NCBI RefSeq assembly: GCF_000612665.1
Contig: NZ_HG942026.1
Location: forward strand, 1-36,602
DNA: 36,602 bases
Source of the DNA: Neobacillus dielmonensis
GTDB lineage: Bacteria; Bacillota; Bacilli; Bacillales; Cytobacillaceae
Direction: 5' to 3'
Under the pieces are notes generated by a model. It worked only from the letters and a program-made list of their open reading frames with translations. It searched no databases and was not told where the DNA came from. This document shows, one piece after another, positions 7,722 through 15,711 of the stretch (positions are counted from its first letter, which is position 1; every line of letters starts with the position of its first letter). Made by a program: the position numbers and the translations under genes.

Positions 7722-9524
7722 ATGTGCGGAATTGTTGGATATATTGGAAACAATGACTCGAAAGAGATTTTATTAAAAGGTTTAGAAAAGCTGGAATATA
7801 GAGGGTACGATTCAGCAGGGATTGCTGTGAAAAATGAGGACGGTGTCCATGTTTTTAAAGCTAAAGGCCGTATTGCTGAATTACGCGGCATCGTTGATGA
7901 AAATGTATTCGCAGAGGCCGGAATTGGCCATACTCGCTGGGCAACACACGGTGTGCCAAGTAAAGTGAATTCCCATCCACACCAAAGTGAATCTGGCCGC
8001 TTTACCTTGGTTCATAACGGTGTAATCGAAAATTACGACCTATTAAAGCGAGAATATTTAGCGGATGTTCACTTCCAAAGTGAGACGGATACAGAGGTCA
8101 TCGTTCAGTTGGTTGAGAAATTTGCCCGTGAAGGATTAAGTACACTGGAAGCTTTCCGTAAAACCTTAAAGCTGCTCCATGGTTCTTATGCCCTTGCTTT
8201 ATTGGATGCAGAAGATAACGAGACAATTTATGTAGCTAAAAACAAGAGCCCGCTATTAGTTGGTGTCGGGGACAGTTTCAATGTTGTAGCAAGTGATGCA
8301 ATGGCGATGCTTCAGGTAACGAATCAATTTGTAGAATTAATGGATAAAGAAATTGTCATTGTTACCAAGAATGAAGTGACAATCCAAACTCTTGACGGTG
8401 TGGCGATCAGCCGTGCTCCGTTTACAGCTGAATTGGATGCGAGCGACATTGAAAAGGGAACCTATCCGCATTATATGCTAAAAGAAATTGATGAACAGCC
8501 TGCAGTTCTTCGAAAAATCATTCAAGCCTATCAAAATGAGCAGGGACAGCTTGAAATTGATGCGGATATTATTGATGCCGTTAAAAACTCCGATCGAATT
8601 TACATTATTGCGGCGGGTACATCTTACCATGCAGGACTTGTTGGGAAGCAATTCATTGAAAAAGTGGCTAAGGTCCCGGTTGAGGTTCATATCTCCAGCG
8701 AATTTGGCTACAATATGCCGCTGTTGTCGGAGAAGCCATTGTTTATCTTCATTTCCCAGAGTGGGGAAACAGCCGACAGCCGTGCTGTGTTAGTCCAAGT
8801 AAAGGAAATGGGTTATCCTGCCTTAACGATTACGAATGTACCGGGTTCTACGCTTTCACGTGAGGCAGACCATACACTACTGCTCTATGCAGGTCCAGAA
8901 ATTGCAGTCGCTTCAACCAAAGCTTATACAGCTCAATTAGCTGTTCTAGCCATTTTGGCGGAAGTAACGGCAAAAAGCCGCGGCCTGGAGGTTAACTTCG
9001 ATTTAACTCATGAGCTTGGTTTGGTTGCAAACGCAATGGAAGTTCTTTGTGATTCTAAAGAAATGATTGAGGTAATGGCTAGGGAATTCCTATCGGTTAC
9101 CCGCAACGCTTTCTTTATCGGCCGGGGGATTGACTTCTACGTTGGCTTAGAAGGTGCACTGAAGCTGAAAGAGATTTCTTATATTCAAGCAGAGGGCTTT
9201 GCTGGCGGAGAATTAAAGCATGGAACTATTGCATTGATTGAAGAAGGAACGCCAGTCATTGCGTTGGCCACTCAGGAAAGTGTCAATCTAAGTATCCGCG
9301 GCAATGTGAAGGAAGTTGTTTCCCGCGGAGCAAATCCATGTATTATCTCCATGGAAGGACTTAATATGGATGAAGACAGCTTTGTTATTCCGGAAGTACA
9401 TGATTTATTAACACCACTTATCTCTGTCATACCGTTACAACTACTGGCTTACTACGCAGCTCTGCACCGCGACTGCGACGTTGACAAACCACGTAATCTT
9501 GCGAAGTCAGTAACCGTTGAGTAA
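7722..9524 (+). CDS. glmS: Glutamine-fructose-6-phosphate aminotransferase GlmS
   Basis: GlmS makes glucosamine-6-phosphate from fructose-6-phosphate and glutamine, the first step of amino-sugar synthesis for peptidoglycan. The 600-residue protein begins MCGIVGYIG, with Cys2 as the N-terminal glutaminase nucleophile after Met removal. The glutaminase domain covers about 1-230 ([17 protein letters not shown]). Two SIS domains follow ([27 protein letters not shown]). The protein ends KSVTVE, the conserved tail. The start at 7722 is fixed by Cys2 and by GGGAGG at 7704-7709. Expression is under ribozyme control. Confidence 0.98.
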   Translation: MCGIVGYIGNNDSKEILLKGLEKLEYRGYDSAGIAVKNEDGVHVFKAKGRIAELRGIVDENVFAEAGIGHTRWATHGVPSKVNSHPHQSESGRFTLVHNGVIENYDLLKREYLADVHFQSETDTEVIVQLVEKFAREGLSTLEAFRKTLKLLHGSYALALLDAEDNETIYVAKNKSPLLVGVGDSFNVVASDAMAMLQVTNQFVELMDKEIVIVTKNEVTIQTLDGVAISRAPFTAELDASDIEKGTYPHYMLKEIDEQPAVLRKIIQAYQNEQGQLEIDADIIDAVKNSDRIYIIAAGTSYHAGLVGKQFIEKVAKVPVEVHISSEFGYNMPLLSEKPLFIFISQSGETADSRAVLVQVKEMGYPALTITNVPGSTLSREADHTLLLYAGPEIAVASTKAYTAQLAVLAILAEVTAKSRGLEVNFDLTHELGLVANAMEVLCDSKEMIEVMAREFLSVTRNAFFIGRGIDFYVGLEGALKLKEISYIQAEGFAGGELKHGTIALIEEGTPVIALATQESVNLSIRGNVKEVVSRGANPCIISMEGLNMDEDSFVIPEVHDLLTPLISVIPLQLLAYYAALHRDCDVDKPRNLAKSVTVE

Positions 9525-9538
9525 AATATTGATATAAA

Positions 9539-9577
9539 GAGAGCCGAGAGTCGTACCGTGAGTACGTATTTCGGCTC
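9539..9577 (+). terminator. Terminator of glmS
   Basis: AGAGCCGA pairs with TCGGCTCT around an internal imperfect stem (CGTACCGTGAGTACG), followed by seven or more T. Confidence 0.9.
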
Positions 9578-9585
9578 TTTTTTTA

Positions 9586-9639
9586 TTAAACAAACGTTTA
9601 ATTAAAAACAGAGGGAGTTTTAAATAAACGTTTGATTAA
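9586..9639. repeat. Two copies of a 20-bp AAACGTTT palindrome
   Basis: Copies at 9586-9605 and 9620-9639 each match 18 of 20 bases of TTAATCAAACGTTTGATTAA. Five more copies occur at 24706-24879. The form is that of a TetR-family operator. However, this pair lies between the convergent ends of glmS and the gerP-like operon, where no promoter is expected. Confidence 0.8.
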
Positions 9640-9696
9640 AAGTGGAGAAATGTGAATTAAATCAACAAACTAAGCTATTCTGACTACCCTTATAAT

Positions 9697-9726
9697 GAAA
9701 AAAATCGCCCGATTAGCCTGGGCGAG
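9697..9726 (-). terminator. Terminator of the hsp20/gerP-like operon
   Basis: On the minus strand TCGCCC pairs with GGGCGA around an eight-base loop, followed by seven T. Confidence 0.85.
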
Positions 9727-9738
9727 TAAGTTCTTCTT

Positions 9739-10089
9739 CTATTGGTTACCATTCATTTCATCAACTGGCTGCTCTTGAATATGAAGTTCCGAGTCTGCCA
9801 TTTCCTTTTTTATCTCTTCCATGATAGGGTCACTTTCTGGTTGATTGAATCCATCATAATGAAAGGTATCGTTTATTGCATCTTCTTCAATTGTTGCTAA
9901 AATCTCGTGGATATCGTTGTTGTCACCGGAAATAGAGCCAAAACCTTGGTTTTGTTTTTTATAATTAACAAACCCGCTGGGAAGATTGTTTCCTAGATTG
10001 ACACAAGATGCACCTTCAACGGTTCCGATGGAGATTGACCCAATAAAAAAGGATGGGGAAAAACGTTTCAATCTCTCACAACCTTTCAC
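9739..10089 (-). CDS. GerPA/GerPF-like spore protein, acidic tail
   Basis: This 116-residue protein has a core (about residues 16-62) related to the small GerPA/GerPF spore proteins: ISIGTVEGASCVNLGNNL then a K-x-N-x-GFG segment and GDNNDI. The C-terminal 50 residues are acidic and lack family features. It is the last gene of the hsp20 unit and overlaps the end of the GerPC-like gene. The start is uncertain: the GTG at 10089 lacks a clear ribosome binding site, while a TTG at 10071 has AAAGG about ten bases upstream. GerP proteins let germinants through the spore coat in Bacillus; that role here is inference from similarity. Confidence 0.6.
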   Translation of the reverse strand: MKGCERLKRFSPSFFIGSISIGTVEGASCVNLGNNLPSGFVNYKKQNQGFGSISGDNNDIHEILATIEEDAINDTFHYDGFNQPESDPIMEEIKKEMADSELHIQEQPVDEMNGNQ

Positions 10090-10432
10090 TATTTTTAGTA
10101 TAAGGCACTAGCTTCCCATTGACTTTAATTTGAATATCTTTTCTATATTGTTGAACTGGCTTCTCCTGGGAAGGCCTTGTTTTCGGCGAGGGTCTACGAT
10201 GAACAGTTGGAGAAAAGGTATTTCCAAGGTTCAACATTCCGCTTAGCTCTTTAATATCAAGTTTATCAAGGTGGAAGGCAAGCTCCTCAAGGTTCAATTG
10301 TTGTAAATGAAGGTCCTTAACCTCCATTTTTACAATGACGGGTGGATTGCCTTTTTCTTGGATGGATTTTTCAAGATGGCTGATTTTCTGGAACAACTGA
10401 TCGATTTTCTTTAATACATGGTCTTGGTCCAT
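10076..10432 (-). CDS. Short GerPC-like spore protein
   Basis: The 118 residues start with a predicted coiled coil (about 5-30, KKIDQLFQKISHLEKSIQ). A strand-rich stretch follows, in which LDIKELSGMLNLG resembles the conserved core of GerPC. The tail is basic and ends in IQIKVNGKLVPY. Canonical GerPC is around 200 residues, so this is a short form. The ATG at 10432 is preferred to the TTG at 10435 because AAAGGGA lies nine bases ahead of it. It sits between two GerPA/PF-like genes, an arrangement that recalls the gerPABCDEF operon. Assignment rests on motif resemblance only. Confidence 0.55.
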   Translation of the reverse strand: MDQDHVLKKIDQLFQKISHLEKSIQEKGNPPVIVKMEVKDLHLQQLNLEELAFHLDKLDIKELSGMLNLGNTFSPTVHRRPSPKTRPSQEKPVQQYRKDIQIKVNGKLVPYTKNSERL

Positions 10433-10448
10433 CAAATTCCATCCCTTT

Positions 10449-10634
10449 TTAAGAGCGTTTCTTCATGACTCCTGCATTACCCTTGATATTATTTTTCTTT
10501 CCTTTAATCGTTCCAAACCCCTCGTTTATTACTGTGTGGCTTTTCCGTCCTGATTGAAGGTTGGTACCTACAAATAATCCAGAAGCGTTTTGAATGTTGG
10601 AAATGGTTAATGAACCAAATTTAATCATTGTCAT
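10449..10634 (-). CDS. Small GerPA/GerPF-like spore protein
   Basis: This protein has about 61 residues. It follows the pattern of its neighbours: SLTISNIQNASGLFVGTNLQ, then K-S-H, then NEGFGTIKGKKNNI. Its C terminus is basic (MKKRS). The ATG at 10634 has GGGGGA six bases upstream, inside the end of the hsp20 gene, so translation is likely coupled; an ATG at 10628 is the alternative. It is the shortest of the four related proteins in the cluster. Confidence 0.6.
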   Translation of the reverse strand: MTMIKFGSLTISNIQNASGLFVGTNLQSGRKSHTVINEGFGTIKGKKNNIKGNAGVMKKRS

Positions 10635-10636
10635 CC

Positions 10637-11029
10637 TCAATCCCCCAAGCTGTCTTCGTTTTGATAAAAAGGTATGGTTATGACCAATATTCCCCGATTA
10701 TAAACAGCATCAGTCTGGTCCATATTACACTCTTTCGGAATAGAGATCATTCTGCGGAAAGGTCCGTAAAATCGTTCGGAGCTGATTACTCTTCCATTCT
10801 CAAGCTGAATCTTTGGAATAACTCCTTCGATTATGAGGGTGTGATTGGTCCATTTTATCGAGAAATCTTCAGTAATTGCTCCTAGTAATTCCATATAAAT
10901 TGTAAAGTGCTGATTTGATTCCGTTATATCCATCCTCGGCTCTACAAAAGGGGCAAGCTCGTATAATAATTGGGAGAAATCTTCACCTAACATTTCTTTG
11001 ACATGAGGCTGAAATTGAGGTTTTACCAC
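10637..11029 (-). CDS. Hsp20/alpha-crystallin protein, CotP-like
   Basis: The 130-residue protein has an alpha-crystallin domain over about residues 35-125, including the family signature NRGILVITIP near the C terminus. The usual C-terminal I-x-I oligomerisation motif is missing, as the chain ends FYQNEDSLGD. In Bacillus, Hsp20-like proteins CotM and CotP are spore coat components. Its place at the head of a unit with GerP-like genes suggests a coat role rather than heat shock. The GTG at 11029 is chosen because AAGGAGG lies nine bases upstream; the longer frame from 11050 contains that site within it. Confidence 0.75.
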   Translation of the reverse strand: MVKPQFQPHVKEMLGEDFSQLLYELAPFVEPRMDITESNQHFTIYMELLGAITEDFSIKWTNHTLIIEGVIPKIQLENGRVISSERFYGPFRRMISIPKECNMDQTDAVYNRGILVITIPFYQNEDSLGD

Positions 11030-11109
11030 GGATAAAAACCTCCTTACCAATTTGCGCGTTATATTAAACCTTATGTGCTTTTTATAGTGGTCATGCTAAA
11101 AAGCAATAT

Positions 11110-11150
11110 AAAAAAATCAGGCTCTCCTTATACTTGCTTAAAGAGCCTGA
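11110..11150 (-). terminator. Terminator between the two gerP-like units
   Basis: On the minus strand TCAGGCTCT pairs with AGAGCCTGA and a run of seven T follows. The first arm overlaps the last codons of the preceding gene. It divides the cluster into two transcription units. Confidence 0.88.
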
Positions 11151-11383
11151 CCTTGACCAGCAGGAATAACGTCCTGATCATTCATTTGTCCGTCAATCAC
11201 ATCACTGTCCATAATAAGGGTGTAATTTAAATTATTTGTGAACAGCCCCACCTGAATACCAAATCCATTGTTTGTTTTGCGATGGGATGACCACCCGGAA
11301 AGCTGGTTTTCTCCCACGGATACTGCCGCGTTTGTATTTTGCGAATTAATGTTGATGGCCCCTATTGATAAAGGTAACGCCAC
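11138..11383 (-). CDS. GerPA/GerPF-like spore protein
   Basis: About 81 residues follow the family pattern: INSQNTNAAVSVGENQLSGW, then SHRKTNNGFG, ending in the MDSDVIDG element seen in GerPA/PF proteins. It is most like the second half of its upstream neighbour (NTNAAVSVGEN in both), so it probably arose by duplication. The GTG at 11383 is preferred because GAGGTGA lies five bases ahead; a GTG at 11392 has no room for a ribosome binding site. Its stop codon lies inside the terminator stem. Confidence 0.65.
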   Translation of the reverse strand: MALPLSIGAININSQNTNAAVSVGENQLSGWSSHRKTNNGFGIQVGLFTNNLNYTLIMDSDVIDGQMNDQDVIPAGQGQAL

Positions 11384-11394
11384 AAATTTCACCT

Positions 11395-11856
11395 CTAATC
11401 CAGAAAATCATTTATCGGAGAGTCAATGATATCATTGTCTATCAATATGTTTGTATTGTTGCTATGTTGGCTGATGCCAGCAGCCCTACCCGTTCCCTGA
11501 TTGCGTTTGCTATGTGCGCTCCACCCATTTAATAAATTTTCTCCTACTGAAACAGCAGCATTTGTATCGAGTGAATTGACATTAATTTCTTTAACGTCAA
11601 TGTTCTGTATATCCTGCAGTCCATCCACGTTCGTTACAACATGATTTTCAATGGGGGTGTCAATGATGTCATTATCAATCACTAAACCAACATTTTGAGA
11701 GACTTGTGAATTTGACAAAGAACCAAAACCATAATTATTTTTTCGGTGTGTGGTCCAATTATTTGCATGATTAATACCCACAAAAATGCCAGATACGGTA
11801 TCAATGGAATTGACTGTAATTCCACTGATCACCAGGTTATGAATCACTTTTTTCAT
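11395..11856 (-). CDS. Tandem-duplicated GerPA/GerPF-like spore protein
   Basis: The 153-residue protein contains two copies of the family unit, at about residues 3-70 and 85-150. Each copy has I-x-V-N-S followed by G-I/E-N, W-x-x-H-x-K-x-N and DNDIIDTPI or DNDIIDSPI. GerPA and GerPF themselves have a single unit of about 70-75 residues, so an internal duplication is unusual. The ATG at 11856 follows GGGGG at six bases; the frame extends to a GTG at 11874 without a ribosome binding site. It is the first gene of its unit, behind a possible SigK promoter. Confidence 0.65.
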   Translation of the reverse strand: MKKVIHNLVISGITVNSIDTVSGIFVGINHANNWTTHRKNNYGFGSLSNSQVSQNVGLVIDNDIIDTPIENHVVTNVDGLQDIQNIDVKEINVNSLDTNAAVSVGENLLNGWSAHSKRNQGTGRAAGISQHSNNTNILIDNDIIDSPINDFLD

Positions 11857-11899
11857 GCTTAGCCCCCGAATCACGAATTAGAAAAGGTCATTTTATTAT

Positions 11900-11927
11900 C
11901 AAAGTATGATTTGTTAAATGTTCTTGT
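11900..11927 (-). promoter_or_regulatory. Candidate SigK promoter of the gerP-like unit
   Basis: On the minus strand AC is followed after 17 bases by CATACTTTG, one mismatch from the SigK -10 consensus CATAnnnTA. It ends about 44 bases before the start codon. The gerP operon of B. subtilis is SigK-dependent. Short consensus, so only suggestive. Confidence 0.4.
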
Positions 11928-11949
11928 TCCTAGCCTGGAGCGATGTAAA

Positions 11950-12531
11950 CTAGTGAATTGTATGATTGTTTGATTGCTCCTCGTGATTTGTTCCACTGCT
12001 GGGAGCAGGTTGATGGGGAGGAAGGCTTGACTGCTGGAGTGTTAAAATCAGCTGTTCTAGTCGTTTATCTAAATCTTCCTGTGTGACAGGTTTCCTGTGC
12101 TTCATCAATTCATATCCAAGCTGGCCGGTGCTTTCAATGGAAGCATATTTCACATCGGAGGCGGAGGAGATTCCTTTTTCCCGTAAACGAGCTTCCAACT
12201 GCATGAAGGTCATCCGCAGTTTTTTTAAATTTTCTGTTATAACCTTTCCATCCTTAATCACGGGTGTTTCTTTGCCGATAAATAGTCTTTCAATACTTGT
12301 AAATTTAATGGTTAAAAACTGAATCAGTATTTGAAATAGTACCAAGGCACAAAGGGACAAAATCGTTTTTACTAACCCCGTTTCGGAAATGGCATGACCG
12401 GTAGTGGAGGCAATGGCCAACACGGTGATGATTTCCAGACCGGACATTTCTGCAACCGTCTTTTTGCCTGCAATACGCAGCAAACAAAACCCGGTAAATA
12501 AAATAGTCACTGCTTCCCAAATGTAATTCAT
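11950..12531 (-). CDS. DUF421 (YetF/YdfR-type) membrane protein
   Basis: The 193-residue protein has three N-terminal membrane segments (about 4-22, 32-50 and 56-76). A cytoplasmic domain follows with the family features RLFIGKETPVIKDGKV and LKKLRMTFMQLEARLREKGI. The C-terminal 40 residues are rich in Q, P and H and not conserved. Members such as B. subtilis YetF and YdfR are spore or forespore membrane proteins of unclear function. The ATG at 12531 follows GAGGG at five bases; the frame reaches back to 12858, but this stretch lacks DUF421 features and overlaps a divergent gene. Confidence 0.82.
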   Translation of the reverse strand: MNYIWEAVTILFTGFCLLRIAGKKTVAEMSGLEIITVLAIASTTGHAISETGLVKTILSLCALVLFQILIQFLTIKFTSIERLFIGKETPVIKDGKVITENLKKLRMTFMQLEARLREKGISSASDVKYASIESTGQLGYELMKHRKPVTQEDLDKRLEQLILTLQQSSLPPHQPAPSSGTNHEEQSNNHTIH

Positions 12532-12745
12532 AGCAGCCCTCTTTAAATAGGATAATAAGCGTCGGTTATAAATTCCCCGTTTTATTATGATGATATACTG
12601 TTTCACGGGAAACATTTTGCAAGAATAGTCTGTTAAATCATAGGAACTTAGGATATTCTGGGGTGTGGATATTATTTTATTTTTAACTACAACAAATAAT
12701 AATAGTTGTTTCGAAATAATTAGGTGAGTGGAAGGGAAAACCATT

Positions 12746-13612
12746 ATGTGGGTCTTATATGCATTTTTATCGGCTTTATTTGCTGGAATTATGTCCATTC
12801 TGGCGAAAATCGGGATTAAAGATATCGATTCCAATCTGGCTACGGCACTTCGGACCATTGTGGTCGTTATTTTTGCCTGGGTGATTGTCTTTATTGTTGG
12901 TTCTCAAACAACAATCACAGCTATAAGTACGAAAAGTTTAGTGTTTCTGATTCTTTCGGGGGCAACAACTGGGCTCTCTTGGATCTGTTATTTCAAAGCA
13001 TTGCAGCTAGGAAATGTCAATAAAGTCGTCCCAATTGATAAATCGAGCACCGTTCTATCGATGATCCTGGCGTTTATCTTTTTGCAAGAGCCACTGACGG
13101 AGGGAAAGCTGGTCGGTATGATTGGAATTGCTATAGGTACATATCTGATGATTGAAAAGAAAAAAATCGAGAAAAAAGATATCAAAGCAGGAAGCTGGCT
13201 CCTGTTTGCGGTGTTATCAGCGGTCTTTGCCGCGTTAACTTCCATACTCGGCAAGATTGGAATAGAGGATGTGGAGTCTAATCTCGGGACAGCAATCCGG
13301 ACGATTGTCGTTTTAGTCATGGCATGGTTGATTGTCTTTGCCACCAAGAAGCAAAAGGGAATTGGGAAAATAGACAAAAAGAGCTGGCTATATCTTATTT
13401 TATCCGGGCTTGCTACAGGTTTGTCGTGGATGTTTTATTACCGTGCACTGCAGGATGGCCAGGCAAGCATTGTTGTGCCGATTGATAAATTGAGCATTCT
13501 GTTGACCGTATTGTTTGCCTATCTCTTTTTAAAAGAAAAACTTTCAAAAAAATCGACAGCAGGATTAGTCTTGATTGTGGGGGGCACCTTGTTGTTGTTA
13601 GTAAAATTATGA
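12746..13612 (+). CDS. EamA-family (DMT) transporter
   Basis: This 288-residue inner-membrane protein has about ten helices in two clearly homologous halves. The first half begins MWVLYAFLSALFAGIMSILA, and the second starts near residue 150 with a very similar sequence. Each half repeats KIGI(K/E)D and a T-x-x-R-T-I-V-V segment. Drug/metabolite transporters of this type export small metabolites; the substrate cannot be read from sequence. The ATG at 12746 has GGAAGGG nine bases upstream, so the GTG at 12728 is not favoured. It is transcribed alone and divergently from the DUF421 gene. Confidence 0.85.
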   Translation: MWVLYAFLSALFAGIMSILAKIGIKDIDSNLATALRTIVVVIFAWVIVFIVGSQTTITAISTKSLVFLILSGATTGLSWICYFKALQLGNVNKVVPIDKSSTVLSMILAFIFLQEPLTEGKLVGMIGIAIGTYLMIEKKKIEKKDIKAGSWLLFAVLSAVFAALTSILGKIGIEDVESNLGTAIRTIVVLVMAWLIVFATKKQKGIGKIDKKSWLYLILSGLATGLSWMFYYRALQDGQASIVVPIDKLSILLTVLFAYLFLKEKLSKKSTAGLVLIVGGTLLLLVKL

Positions 13613-13652
13613 TCAAAATAAAAAACTGAAAAGTAACGATGATTAACGAAAG

Positions 13653-13680
13653 AAACCGTGGGATACACGGTTATTTTTTT
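13653..13680 (+). terminator. Terminator of the EamA transporter gene
   Basis: AACCGTG pairs with CACGGTT around GGATA, followed by ATTTTTTT. Confidence 0.88.
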
Positions 13681-13690
13681 GAAAAATTTT

Positions 13691-13754
13691 ATATATCATT
13701 TATTGATATACATATCAATTGATGATATATTATATTTAATGATATATCATTAAA
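13691..13754 (+). promoter_or_regulatory. PadR promoter with overlapping palindromic operators
   Basis: A 40-bp imperfect palindrome (13691-13730, 34 of 40 positions symmetrical) overlaps a promoter: TTGATA (13703-13708), 17 bases, TATATT (13726-13731). A perfect 20-bp palindrome, TTTAATGATATATCATTAAA, lies at 13735-13754 over the expected transcription start. This is the layout expected for tight autorepression by the PadR protein encoded next. Confidence 0.7.
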
Positions 13755-13777
13755 TGAAATAAAAAGGGGGTTACAAG

Positions 13778-14113
13778 TTGCCAAGAAATGATTCTTTAGA
13801 GATGGGTGAACTAACGGACACCGCATATTACATTCTTTTATCATTAGTGGAAGCAAAACATGGATACCTGATTATGAAATTTATCGAAGACCTGACCGAC
13901 CACCAGTTCACGATTGGCCCCGCCTCAATGTACACGACAATCAAAAAATTATTATCCTCCGAATTGATTCAGCTATGTGCTGATGAGGATGAAAAAAGAA
14001 AAACATATATAGCTACTGACAAGGGAATGGAGCTTTTAAAAAAAGAAGTGGAGCGCAGACGGATAATGGTTCAGCATGCAGAACAAATCTTTAAAAGTAA
14101 AGGGGTGCTGTAA
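13778..14113 (+). CDS. PadR-family transcriptional regulator
   Basis: The 111-residue protein is a winged-helix regulator of the PadR family. It has the N-terminal pattern ELTDTAYYILLSLVEAKHGY and the wing segment SMYTTIKKLLSSELI, followed by a dimerisation helix (about 85-110). It uses a TTG start with AAGGGGG seven bases upstream. The stop is two bases from the next gene, so the two are co-transcribed. The palindromes over its promoter support autoregulation. Many such regulators pair with a DUF2812 membrane protein and sense stress or small molecules; the ligand is unknown. Confidence 0.92.
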   Translation: MPRNDSLEMGELTDTAYYILLSLVEAKHGYLIMKFIEDLTDHQFTIGPASMYTTIKKLLSSELIQLCADEDEKRKTYIATDKGMELLKKEVERRRIMVQHAEQIFKSKGVL

Positions 14114-14115
14114 GA

Positions 14116-14640
14116 ATGGGAGAAACAAAATACGTTCCAAGTGGGGGTTTAGCTTTTACCGAAGAACAGGACATGAAAAAGCTCAGTGACTATGCTAAGG
14201 AGGGGTGGATATTGGCAGGCTTTGCTCCGTTGGGCTATAAACTGATAAAAGGAACTCCTCAAAATCTAATCTATTGTGTGGACTATCATAAGGATGTAGA
14301 TGAAGAGTATTTTTCCCTTTTTGAAGCCGCCGGCTGGGCCCATATCTGTTCACAGGGAAACGAGATTCATATCTTTAGCGCCCCTGCAGGTACCACACCG
14401 ATTTACTCTGATAAAGAAACCCTGATGGAAAAATACGAGCGTGAAAAAAGGCAAATGGGCAAATGGGCTGTTCCTTTTCTTATCGCCACTTTGGTGTTCT
14501 TTTTTCTAAGTGGCATGCTTCCGAAAATTCTTGGAATCGTCAGCATGGTTTTAGGGTTAATTTGCTTCATTGTTTTAATCTTTTCCGGCTTACCTTATTT
14601 GGCATACCTCGTAAAACTAAATAAATTACGGAAACAATAA
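14116..14640 (+). CDS. DUF2812 membrane protein
   Basis: The 174-residue protein has a soluble DUF2812 domain (about 1-115, with EGWILAGFAPLGYKLIKGTP and EAAGWAHICSQGNEIHIF) and two C-terminal membrane segments (about 116-135 and 138-160). DUF2812 genes commonly follow a padR gene, as here with a two-base gap. The protein probably works in the membrane under PadR control; no biochemical activity is established. Confidence 0.85.
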   Translation: MGETKYVPSGGLAFTEEQDMKKLSDYAKEGWILAGFAPLGYKLIKGTPQNLIYCVDYHKDVDEEYFSLFEAAGWAHICSQGNEIHIFSAPAGTTPIYSDKETLMEKYEREKRQMGKWAVPFLIATLVFFFLSGMLPKILGIVSMVLGLICFIVLIFSGLPYLAYLVKLNKLRKQ

Positions 14641-14672
14641 AAAATCCTGCCTTCTTAAGGAGGGCAGGGATT
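14637..14672 (-). terminator. Terminator of the esterase gene (possibly bidirectional)
   Basis: On the minus strand AATCCCTGCCCTC pairs with GAAGGCAGGATT and is followed by TTTTTATTG. On the plus strand the hairpin also follows the DUF2812 gene directly, but without a T run. Confidence 0.8.
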
Positions 14673-15525
14673 ACCATGAATTATTCTTGTCTAAAAATCC
14701 AGCTACTGCATTCGTCATATTAATGGCTTCAGCATTATCACTCCCGGCGCCGAGTAATTTCGTAATCTCCCGGTGTGTCAATGTATGGTTGAAAAACAGT
14801 TCTACCGTATTTCCGGCATATCTCGCCTTCTCCGCAAACGTGGTGAAGGCTTTTTGGTCTTTGCCGACTAACAAAATGGACGGCAAATGTTTATTGGCAG
14901 CATAGGTGATGGGAGAGGCATCCGCCCAAGTTTCCTGTTTGCCGCCAAACACTTCCATATAGGTGGTGTTTCTAGGAATAAACTCCGTTAAATCAACTGG
15001 ACCGTCCAGGTTAACCACGGTGTTGATTACTTGGAGGGGCAAGCCAGCAGAAGCCAGATAGTAAGGGTTGGTTCCAACGAGCGTGACTAAATGTCCTCCT
15101 GCGGAATGTCCCATTAAATTTATTTTTGCCCGGTCGATTTTATACTGGTCGGCACGATGATAGACCCAGTGGATGGTGTTGGCAACATCCTTAGCCATAT
15201 CCGTATATGGAACACGGGGAGATAATTGATAGTTCACGGATACGAAGACATATCCTTTGTTGGTAAAAAAAGTTGGCTTTTCCGAGACATTGGATTTATC
15301 ACCGTGCATCCAGCCGCCGCCATGTACGTAGATCAGGACCGGATGGGCTAGTTGTTCCCCACCCTCGGGTGTATAGATATCCATTGTTTGTTTGGGCTCG
15401 CTGCCGTACTTTATATGCGCCTGATTGTAGGCTAATGCCTGCTCGGGGCAATAGAAGGTTGGAAAACTCACCAAAAAAAACAAAGTTGAAACGAATGATC
15501 GAAACCATGTCTTACTGTTCTTCAT
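14671..15525 (-). CDS. Secreted alpha/beta-hydrolase (esterase/lipase)
   Basis: The 284-residue protein has an N-terminal signal sequence: positive KNSK, hydrophobic FVSTLFFLVSF, and a probable cleavage near ALA at 30-32. The alpha/beta-hydrolase domain shows the oxyanion motif HGGGW (68-72) and the nucleophile elbow GHSAGG with Ser141. A C-terminal histidine lies in LTHREI. The pattern is that of the BD-FAE/HSL-like carboxylesterases. AAGGGGG precedes the ATG. The stretch to the divergent DJ-1 gene (15526-15711) holds promoters that I could not resolve. Substrate unknown. Confidence 0.88.
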   Translation of the reverse strand: MKNSKTWFRSFVSTLFFLVSFPTFYCPEQALAYNQAHIKYGSEPKQTMDIYTPEGGEQLAHPVLIYVHGGGWMHGDKSNVSEKPTFFTNKGYVFVSVNYQLSPRVPYTDMAKDVANTIHWVYHRADQYKIDRAKINLMGHSAGGHLVTLVGTNPYYLASAGLPLQVINTVVNLDGPVDLTEFIPRNTTYMEVFGGKQETWADASPITYAANKHLPSILLVGKDQKAFTTFAEKARYAGNTVELFFNHTLTHREITKLLGAGSDNAEAINMTNAVAGFLDKNNSW

Positions 15526-15711
15526 CTTAAACCCCCTTCGTTCTTTTTTTACTTGGACATTCGTTAATTTTTCCCATAATCATAGGAAAATATTGATTAC
15601 TTCTTATTTGAAAGTGATGACAAAAAAATTCATTTTAATGGAGGAAAATTAAGGGAATAAACGAATATATTCATAAAGGAGTTGTCTAATTTTGGAAAGG
15701 GGGAATATCAT

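Noticed and set aside
12532..12858. N-terminal extension of the DUF421 protein
   Set aside because: The extension has no DUF421 features and overlaps the divergent EamA gene and its promoter region, and a good ribosome binding site precedes the ATG at 12531.
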